Source: Betaproteobacteria bacterium
GTDB taxonomy: Bacteria > Pseudomonadota > Gammaproteobacteria > Burkholderiales > Casimicrobiaceae
Direction: 5' to 3'
NCBI GenBank assembly: GCA_005888955.1
Contig: VBCS01000149.1
Location: 1-11,632 of the forward strand
Length of the DNA: 11,632 bases
The notes under the pieces are model-generated. The model ran no database searches. It was not told the origin of the DNA and was given only the letters and a program-made list of their open reading frames with translations. Every line of letters begins with the position of its first letter. Position 1 is the first letter of the stretch. Shown here one piece after another: positions 7,181-11,632 of the stretch. The position numbers and the translations under genes are program-made.

Positions 7181-8036
7181 GGTTTGCCTTTGGCCACGCG
7201 TGCACGCTTACGCGCGCCGCGATTAGCGTCGAGATAGGCGTACAGCGAGCGCAATTCCTGGTCGGCCCGCCGCGTCGCGTCGACCGCCTGTTGACCGCGC
7301 TCGGCCACGATCAGCGCCGCGAGCGTCTCGGCAAGCGCGAACGCTGCGGCCATCGAGTGGAAAAACGATGGCGTCGCCGTCGGCACGGTAAGCACGGCTC
7401 GCGCTCGCGCGGCGAGAGGGGACAGCGGACTGTCGGTGAGGGCGACCACGCCGACGCGACGCGTTGCGCCGTGCGCGACGGCTTCGACTGTGGCGCGCGT
7501 GTACGGCGCGACGCTGACGGCAAACATGACATCGCTGGCGCCCGCACCGCGCAGCGCGTCGATGCCGATGCCGCCGGGACCGTCGACGAGGACGACGGGC
7601 GCGCCGCCAAACGATGCGACGTAGAAGAAATGGTACGCGATCGGGTAGCTCGAACGGCTTCCGAGCACATAGATGCGGCGTCCGCGCGAGAGGAGCCGGG
7701 TTGCCTTCTGCAGAGAGGCCAGCGTCGTCCTGTCGCGCAGCGCGTCGAGATTTGCGGATATTGCGTCGAGGACGCCTTCCGCCAGGGCATGCGCGCCGGA
7801 AGCGCTGCGCCGCGCGACCATCCTGCGGGCCTCCGGCGCGAATGCCGCGGCGCGAGCGCGCAGCCGAAGCTGCGACACGCCTCGCAACGCATCGTAACTC
7901 GCGTCGAGAGCAGCGCCACATCGTCGGGCCGTTCGGCCAGCCAGCGCGCGACGCGCTGCGCCTGCACCGGCAACCGCGCATAGCCCTCCTTGACTCGCTC
8001 GAGCAGGTCGGGGAAATCAGGGGTGGAATCGAGCAT
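7177..8036 (-). pseudogene. MurR/RpiR-type transcriptional regulator, disrupted by an internal deletion in the HTH domain
   Basis: Two frames together encode one RpiR-type protein. From the ATG at 8036 the peptide runs through LLERVKEGYARLPVQAQ and RWLAERPDDVALLSTR, the first helices of the HTH_6 domain. The next residues expected in this family (ELA..AGVS.ATV.R...RLGF, about 22) are absent. The family pattern resumes in another frame as DASYDALRGVSQLRLR, near 7907-7870. It continues through an intact SIS sugar-phosphate-binding domain (RRIYVLGSRSS, SVAPYTRATVEA, ALTDSPLSPLA, SFFHSMAAAFALAE) to the TGA at 7177. The missing piece must be 1 modulo 3 bases, about 67-70, and contains the recognition helix, so the product cannot bind DNA normally. 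An SIS-only protein might still be made from the TTG at 7887. The intact ancestor probably controlled the aminotransferase unit downstream. Confidence 0.85.
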
Positions 8037-8065
8037 CGCCGATAAAGCCGACCCGATCCGGTCGG

Positions 8066-8112
8066 TTACAAAACAAATGGTTCGTAATAGTAGATCACGA
8101 AACAAACGTTTT
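8066..8112. promoter_or_regulatory. AT-rich presumed promoter/operator region of the RpiR unit
   Basis: This is the only AT-rich patch upstream of the leftward regulator, 30-75 bases before its ATG. It contains the inverted repeat TTCGT-N11-ACGAA (8081-8085, 8097-8101), near-direct repeats AACAAAT (8072-8078) and AACAAAC (8101-8107), and the 8-bp palindrome AAACGTTT (8104-8111). RpiR regulators usually bind repeats next to their own promoter, so these are reasonable operator candidates. A CCGACC/GGTCGG dyad lies just downstream at 8048-8065. No strong -35/-10 pair stands out. Confidence 0.3.
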
Positions 8113-8247
8113 GCATAGGCCCGTCGAAGAAGCCGACGGCGTGGTCGAGTAGCGATGCCCAGGGGGCGAGGCTTCCGTCGAGCGCGGCGCGGTGCCGCGT
8201 GACGCCAGCGCGCGGGATCGACCCCGCTACGTGGTCAACTCCGCAAC
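8113..8247. other. Intergenic stretch without recognisable content
   Basis: This GC-rich stretch lies between the RpiR promoter region and the terminator of the PEP-CTERM gene. Open frames cross it on both strands (for example leftward 8356-8066), but none shows a recognisable domain, a ribosome binding site or a plausible start. A decayed gene remnant cannot be excluded. I see no RNA gene. Confidence 0.4.
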
Positions 8248-8277
8248 AAAAAAGCGGCCGAACAAATCGTCGGCCGC
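8248..8277 (-). terminator. Rho-independent terminator of the PEP-CTERM gene
   Basis: On the minus strand GCGGCCGA (8277-8270) pairs perfectly with TCGGCCGC (8261-8254) around an 8-base loop. Six consecutive T (8253-8248) follow directly, then GTTG. It begins 20 bases after the TAG stop of the PEP-CTERM gene at 8298 and has the right orientation. It separates that gene from the downstream RpiR operon. Confidence 0.85.
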
Positions 8278-8297
8278 CAAAGCGCAAGCAGAGGAGT

Positions 8298-9068
8298 CTA
8301 CGCTGTCTTGCGGTGATGCTTTGACGTGCCCCACGCCGCGAGAGCGCCGACCCCAAGCAGGATCAGCGTGCCCGGCTCGGGAACGGTCTTGAGAGGCCCA
8401 GAGTGCTCGACCGAAAGATAGTCCTGTTTGCCTTGGTTGGTGAATTCGTACAGCGTCCACCCGGCGGCCGTCCCGGAACCGGCGTGGACAAAATTCAACT
8501 CGGCCTGCGCCTCCGAGATCACGGCCGACGGGCCGGTAGCGCGAAACGAGCCGCCCGAGAGACTCAAGTTGTCATCGGTGTCGAACCAGATTTCCCAGAC
8601 CGCGAGTTGGAACGCTGCCGAGTCGTTCGCGTTGTCAAAGTTGCCAAAGTTGGTTTGAGCGCCGCCGGCGTAGTAAGTCCCCGTGGCTGGATTCGGATAG
8701 TACAGGACGAACAGCCGGGTCAACTCGGCAGCGTTGGTAGCGTCGGGCACGCCGAGGCTTCGCGTGTACGGATTGGGGTTGCCATCCACGAACTCCCCAA
8801 GGTCGATGCAGAAGAAACGGAAAAAGTCATCGGCGCTGATACCGTTCCCTTCGCCATCGAAAAACCCCTGGAACTGACCTGCGTTAACGCCGGAGAAATT
8901 CGCGCCGCTGTTCGAGCTAACGCTGACGCCCACAGAGCCGTTGGAGAAGCCATTCCAAGTGAGGTTTTGCGTATCGGGGTTCGGCCCAGAGAACGCATTG
9001 CCGAGGGCGGCGGAGGCCCCGAAGGACAGTGCCGCAGCGATCCCGCACCGAATCCATGAATTCTTCAT
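8298..9068 (-). CDS. PEP-CTERM sorted secreted protein with TED-like Cys/Gln motifs
   Basis: The protein has 256 residues. Residues 1-25 are a signal peptide (WIR then a hydrophobic stretch ending SAALGNA). The C-terminus is a complete PEP-CTERM signal: VPEP at 229-232, a hydrophobic helix at 233-246, and the basic tail SKHHRK. An exosortase would cleave at PEP during export, leaving the protein outside the cell, often in extracellular matrix or floc material. The middle is rich in Gly, Asn and Ser, as usual for this class. It contains FFCIDLGEF (85-93) and AAFQLAVWEIW (151-161); the Cys87/Gln154 pair resembles the thioester partners of TED/TQXA adhesin domains. Composition (Asn, aromatic, few charges) differs from its neighbours, as expected for a surface protein. 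It stands alone between its own promoter and terminator. No exosortase gene is in the window. Confidence 0.93.
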   Translation of the reverse strand: MKNSWIRCGIAAALSFGASAALGNAFSGPNPDTQNLTWNGFSNGSVGVSVSSNSGANFSGVNAGQFQGFFDGEGNGISADDFFRFFCIDLGEFVDGNPNPYTRSLGVPDATNAAELTRLFVLYYPNPATGTYYAGGAQTNFGNFDNANDSAAFQLAVWEIWFDTDDNLSLSGGSFRATGPSAVISEAQAELNFVHAGSGTAAGWTLYEFTNQGKQDYLSVEHSGPLKTVPEPGTLILLGVGALAAWGTSKHHRKTA

Positions 9069-9111
9069 CTTTTGCTCTTGTCTGCCGGAATTAGTCGATG
9101 TGGTCCCTTAA

Positions 9112-9126
9112 GCAATCCATGGGCCA
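9112..9126 (-). promoter_or_regulatory. Sigma-54 (RpoN) type -24/-12 promoter of the PEP-CTERM gene
   Basis: The minus strand reads TGGCCC-ATGGA-TTGC, against the sigma-54 consensus TGGCAC-N5-TTGC with one mismatch. The invariant GG (9125-9124) and GC (9113-9112) are exactly ten bases apart. The predicted transcription start, about 12 bases past the GC, is near 9100, leaving a leader of about 30 bases before the ATG at 9068. RpoN and the PrsK/PrsR two-component pair are known regulators of PEP-CTERM genes in some proteobacteria, which supports the call. Confidence 0.65.
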
Positions 9127-9187
9127 GTAAAAAATGATCGATCAAACATGACGTTGGACTTGAAAGATACAATCAATGTAAAGATTA

Positions 9188-9214
9188 TCGACAAGTTCCT
9201 GTCGTCGACAAGTT
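9188..9214. promoter_or_regulatory. Repeated dyads upstream of the sigma-54 promoter, candidate enhancer site
   Basis: TCGACAAGTT occurs twice (9188-9197 and 9205-9214), 17 bases apart. The same stretch holds CGACA (9189-9193), TGTCG (9200-9204) and CGACA (9206-9210), which form two overlapping dyads, one of them the palindrome TGTCG-T-CGACA. It lies about 90-115 bases upstream of the predicted sigma-54 transcription start. That is the normal distance for an upstream activator site bound by an AAA+ enhancer-binding protein such as PrsR. Which protein binds it is inference. Confidence 0.42.
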
Positions 9215-9231
9215 GTTGATTTATGGGAATT

Positions 9232-9762
9232 CTATGCTTCGGGCGGCACTTGGAGCGCCACCAGAAATCGGGCCACCATGTTGTATCCCGCGACGACGGC
9301 GGCGAGCTCGATAAGCTCGGTCGGCGAGAGTTGTCGGGTCAGCGTGTCGAACAACGCATCGGGGACCTTGACCGCACGCGTGCTCGCCAGCGCGTAGCGA
9401 ATCACGTTCTGTTCCAGCGCATCGAACAGCGGGCTGGTCGCTGCCGCGTCGGGATTGTCGAGCGCGGCAACCTTCGCGGCGCTGCCGCCGGCTTTTTCGA
9501 ACTCGGGCGCGTGATGGTGGAACTCGTAATCGGCCCCTGTCGCGCGCGCGACCACGCAGATCGCCAGCTCGCGCAGCTTGGGCGCGAGCGAGAGCTCTTG
9601 CCGCAGGGTGCGCAGGAAAACGTTCCAGCTCCGCGCCAACGGTTCCGACCACAAGAGCATGCGGTCGAGATTGAGCAGCCGGCCGCCGCGTCGGCGCTCG
9701 ATCGCGGCGACGAGCTCGGGATCGCGTTGAGCCTGAGCCTGCGTCCAGAAGGGAATTCGCAT
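9232..9762 (-). CDS. Carboxymuconolactone decarboxylase (CMD/AhpD-like) family protein
   Basis: The protein has 176 residues from the ATG at 9762, chosen because GGAG lies eight bases upstream. An in-frame ATG at 9792 would add ten residues and has no such site. The core 62-90 reads KLRELAICVVARATGADYEF then HHHAPEFEKAG, the standard CMD helix pattern 'EL..L.VA..TGA.YEW.HH'. A second helix pair, ELIELAAVVAGYNMVARF (149-166), closes the domain. The AhpD CxxC redox pair is absent: that position reads ADYEFHHH. A peroxidase role like AhpD is therefore unlikely, and a lyase, isomerase or unknown role is more likely. It is divergent from the DUF6134-like gene, with an 81-base gap to that gene's GTG start. 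The exact substrate cannot be told. Confidence 0.85.
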   Translation of the reverse strand: MRIPFWTQAQAQRDPELVAAIERRRGGRLLNLDRMLLWSEPLARSWNVFLRTLRQELSLAPKLRELAICVVARATGADYEFHHHAPEFEKAGGSAAKVAALDNPDAAATSPLFDALEQNVIRYALASTRAVKVPDALFDTLTRQLSPTELIELAAVVAGYNMVARFLVALQVPPEA

Positions 9763-9843
9763 GCGGTTCTCCGGTGGAAAGCCCTGTCGCATCGGGTCGG
9801 GTTAAGATATCAGATAGCGTGCGCTTCGATCTTCCGGCCCGTC

Positions 9844-10488
9844 GTGATTTCGCTGCGCGACATCCCTTTGCACTACATTTTGATTGCAATGCTGTTGGTG
9901 TCGGGATCGCTCTCCGCGATCCCGGCATTCGCGCGCGAGTGGCACTTCGACGTCAGTGTCGATGGCTTGCCGATCGGTACGCACGATATCATCGTTCAGG
10001 ATAAAGGCGACGCGCGATCGGTGCAAAGCGACATGCGGTACGGCGTAGCGCTGCTCGGAGCCAGCTATAAGCAGCACGCCGAAGAGAGCTGGCAGGCAGA
10101 TTGTCTGACACGCATCGATACACGCACCGAAGAAAAAGGCCGCGTGACCACGGTCGCCGGACGGCTCGAGGCGGGCGCCTTCGTCATCACCGGTCCCCGC
10201 GGGCAGGAGCAGCTCGCGCCGTGCGTGATGAGCTTCGCGTACTGGAATCCGCGGGTGTTGCGGCAGACGCATCTCGTGAACGCACAAACCGGCGCGTGGA
10301 CGCCCGTCACGGTGCACGATCTCGGCAAGGAGCCACTCGAGGTGCGCGGAACCTCGCGCCCGGCGAGTCATTACCGCATCGACACCGAGAGGAACCGTAT
10401 CGAGCTTTGGTACTCACCGGAGGGCGAGTGGCTTGGCTTACGCTCGACGACGCGCGACGGGCACGTGCTCTCGTATCGACTGCGATAA
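9844..10488 (+). CDS. Exported DUF6134-like protein of unknown function
   Basis: The protein has 214 residues from the GTG at 9844. An ATG at 9889 would give 199 residues but a signal peptide without a basic n-region, so I prefer the GTG; neither has a clear ribosome binding site. Residues 1-30 are a signal peptide (hydrophobic ILIAMLLVSG, cleavage after AFA). The mature part begins REWHFDVSVDGLPIGTH, the typical opening of the DUF6134 family, with antiparallel beta strands predicted by alternating residues. Cys87 (WQADCL) and Cys127 (LAPCVM) could form a disulfide in the periplasm. The end reads NRIELWYSPEGEWLGLRS. Function is unknown; family assignment is from memory of its pattern. The next gene starts 32 bases on, on the same strand, so the two probably form an operon. 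Confidence 0.75.
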   Translation: MISLRDIPLHYILIAMLLVSGSLSAIPAFAREWHFDVSVDGLPIGTHDIIVQDKGDARSVQSDMRYGVALLGASYKQHAEESWQADCLTRIDTRTEEKGRVTTVAGRLEAGAFVITGPRGQEQLAPCVMSFAYWNPRVLRQTHLVNAQTGAWTPVTVHDLGKEPLEVRGTSRPASHYRIDTERNRIELWYSPEGEWLGLRSTTRDGHVLSYRLR

Positions 10489-10520
10489 TCCTCGGTCCGA
10501 TAACTACGGGAGCGATCGTA

Positions 10521-11207
10521 ATGTCGACGGCTGGGTCGTTGCTCGACGAACTGCGCACTCAATACGAGGCGGCGCGACAGTCAACGCATGAACACGCCGA
10601 CGTCGAAGGCTTCCAGGAGTTCGACGCCCGGCTGCGCAAGGCATTTCGCTGGCTTGAGAAGGCGATAACGTATTTGGACGGGCTGAAGCCGGCGATTGAG
10701 CATCGGTTCGATCTCGGTCATGGCCTCGTGTTCGACTCGCCGCGGTTCGGCCGGGGCTCGGTCGGGCAGCACACTCGGCGCATCGTGGGGTTTCCGGTGC
10801 TCGACGAAATCAACATCTATTACGAAATCGTCGCCGCCAAGGCGCTGACGATCGAGGTCGCGCCCGGCGGTGTCGCGCTTGCGGACAAAGTCCTCGATGA
10901 CGCGGGGCTGCAGTATACGAGCCGACGAGTCGAAGATGCCGGCGGAACGGTGCGCAAGTGCCTTATTTCGGTGCCGCCCGCAATTCCGGCAAACGTATTA
11001 TTTCGTGCCGATTATCAAACTGGGCTCGTCACGGTGACGCTCGTCAACGTCGACCGCTTCGATCGGGTCAGCCTGGAATTTCCCAGCACGTCGATCGTCG
11101 AACCGGTCCTGGAAGATCTCGTCCGTTTGATCCTGGGTCGCGACGCCGCATTTCTGCGCCGCGCGCCGCTCGCGGGCATCCACGCCCGGGCCGCGGCCAA
11201 GACGTGA
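10521..11207 (+). CDS. Conserved-looking hypothetical protein
   Basis: The protein has 228 residues from the ATG at 10521, which has GGGAG eight bases upstream. I do not recognise a named domain. Residues 1-60 look helical and charged, possibly a coiled coil (LLDELRTQYEAARQ, then FDARLRKAFRWLEKAITYLDGL). A mixed segment follows (HRFDLGHGLVFDSPRFG, 61-77), then alternating strand-like stretches at 93-116 and 144-186, including LVTVTLVNVDRFDRVSLEF (169-187). The end is a helix and basic tail. There is no signal peptide or membrane segment, so it is probably cytoplasmic. Balanced composition and a good ribosome binding site argue that it is a real gene. It follows the DUF6134-like gene by 32 bases and converges on the cyclase gene with a 5-base gap. 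Confidence 0.75.
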   Translation: MSTAGSLLDELRTQYEAARQSTHEHADVEGFQEFDARLRKAFRWLEKAITYLDGLKPAIEHRFDLGHGLVFDSPRFGRGSVGQHTRRIVGFPVLDEINIYYEIVAAKALTIEVAPGGVALADKVLDDAGLQYTSRRVEDAGGTVRKCLISVPPAIPANVLFRADYQTGLVTVTLVNVDRFDRVSLEFPSTSIVEPVLEDLVRLILGRDAAFLRRAPLAGIHARAAAKT

Positions 11208-11212
11208 CTTGA

Positions 11213-11632
11213 TCAGGGAATCTCGTAGACCGCCACCTCCTCCGCGATGCCGCGCAGCGGCAGCCGTCGCTGCGTCGGCTTGATGCCGTCGGTCTCGAGC
11301 AGCTCGGACACCTGCGGATGGTCCACGACCGACCCCGTCGCGAGAATCGAGCGCGACACGGCGAGCCCCTGCACGCGCGACGCGATATTTACGGTCTGCC
11401 CGAAATAGTCCTGCCGGTCGTTCAGCGTCACCGCGAGGCAGGGCCCTTCGTGGATGCCGATCTTGAGCAGCAGGTCCTCGCTCCGGTGTCGTTCATTGAG
11501 ACTGAGCATCGCGTCGCGCATGCGTAGCGCAGCCGCGATCGCTCGATCGGGCGTGGCGAAGGTCGCCATGACCGCGTCGCCGATGGTCTTCACGACGGCG
11601 CCCGATTCGGCGGCGATGATCTCGTGCAGGAT
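11213..11632 (-). CDS. Class III adenylate/guanylate cyclase domain, 5' end beyond the window
   Basis: The last 139 codons of a leftward gene are present, with TGA at 11215-11213. The frame is open to the window edge, so the internal GTG at 11593 is not the start. The visible part is the second half of a class III cyclase domain. VKTIGDAVMATF contains the substrate-specifying Lys (11590-11588) and the second metal Asp (11578-11576). QDYFGQTVNIASR contains the adenine-contacting Asp (11410-11408), the transition-state Asn (11389-11387) and the Arg. These residues suggest an active adenylate cyclase making cAMP; the first metal Asp lies outside. The C-terminus runs through the PLRGIAEEVAVYEIP motif typical of such domains. 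Any N-terminal sensor domain cannot be seen. Confidence 0.9.
   Translation of the reverse strand: MLHEIIAAESGAVVKTIGDAVMATFATPDRAIAAALRMRDAMLSLNERHRSEDLLLKIGIHEGPCLAVTLNDRQDYFGQTVNIASRVQGLAVSRSILATGSVVDHPQVSELLETDGIKPTQRRLPLRGIAEEVAVYEIP

Noticed and set aside
5885..7237. Rightward open frame of 450 codons opposite the aminotransferase
   Set aside because: The aminotransferase carries all catalytic motifs on the other strand; this frame is a low-complexity Arg/Ala/His shadow.
8066..8356. Leftward 96-codon frame through the terminator and the intergenic region
   Set aside because: It starts inside the PEP-CTERM gene, crosses a strong terminator, has no ribosome binding site, and I recognise nothing in it. 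A gene remnant is possible but unsupported.

Overview
The window is high-GC bacterial DNA, coding densely on both strands. A PEP-CTERM surface protein, a sigma-54-type promoter in front of it, a GltI-like glutamate/aspartate binding protein and a DedA-rhodanese fusion together suggest a Gram-negative proteobacterium, most likely a betaproteobacterium or a related exosortase-carrying lineage. That placement is inference; there is no rRNA or other marker. I see no tRNA, CRISPR array, IS element or phage gene.

Left part (1-4762). A leftward ABC-transporter ATPase is cut off by the window edge; only its first 27 codons are present. It is divergent from a DedA-family membrane protein fused to a rhodanese domain, which is followed by a UvrD/PcrA-like superfamily 1 helicase. 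Converging on the helicase from the right is a leftward gene encoding an alpha/beta hydrolase fused to a class III nucleotide cyclase domain. The start codon of that gene lies in the 3' arm of a strong predicted hairpin.

Middle (4846-8112, all leftward). This looks like a small amino-acid catabolism operon: a MurR/RpiR-type regulator, a class III PLP aminotransferase whose ATG overlaps the regulator's stop, and a GltI-like periplasmic binding protein with an excellent ribosome binding site. No permease or ATPase genes accompany it. The regulator is broken: about 67-70 bases, including the DNA-recognition helix, are missing and the reading frame shifts at the scar. The sugar-binding SIS half remains open.

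Right-centre (8248-9214, leftward). This is a self-contained transcription unit: putative enhancer repeats, a close match to a sigma-54 -24/-12 promoter, a PEP-CTERM sorted secreted protein, and a Rho-independent terminator. The protein carries FCID and FQLAVW motifs that resemble the Cys and Gln partners of internal-thioester (TED/TQXA) adhesin domains.

Right end (9232-11632). A carboxymuconolactone-decarboxylase-like protein is divergent from a two-gene rightward unit (a DUF6134-like exported protein and a conserved protein of unknown function). A leftward class III cyclase, cut by the window end, converges on that unit with a 5-bp gap and keeps the catalytic residues visible here.

The items most worth following up are the PEP-CTERM unit with its possible thioester and sigma-54 control, the regulator deletion, and the start-codon hairpin of the hydrolase-cyclase gene.
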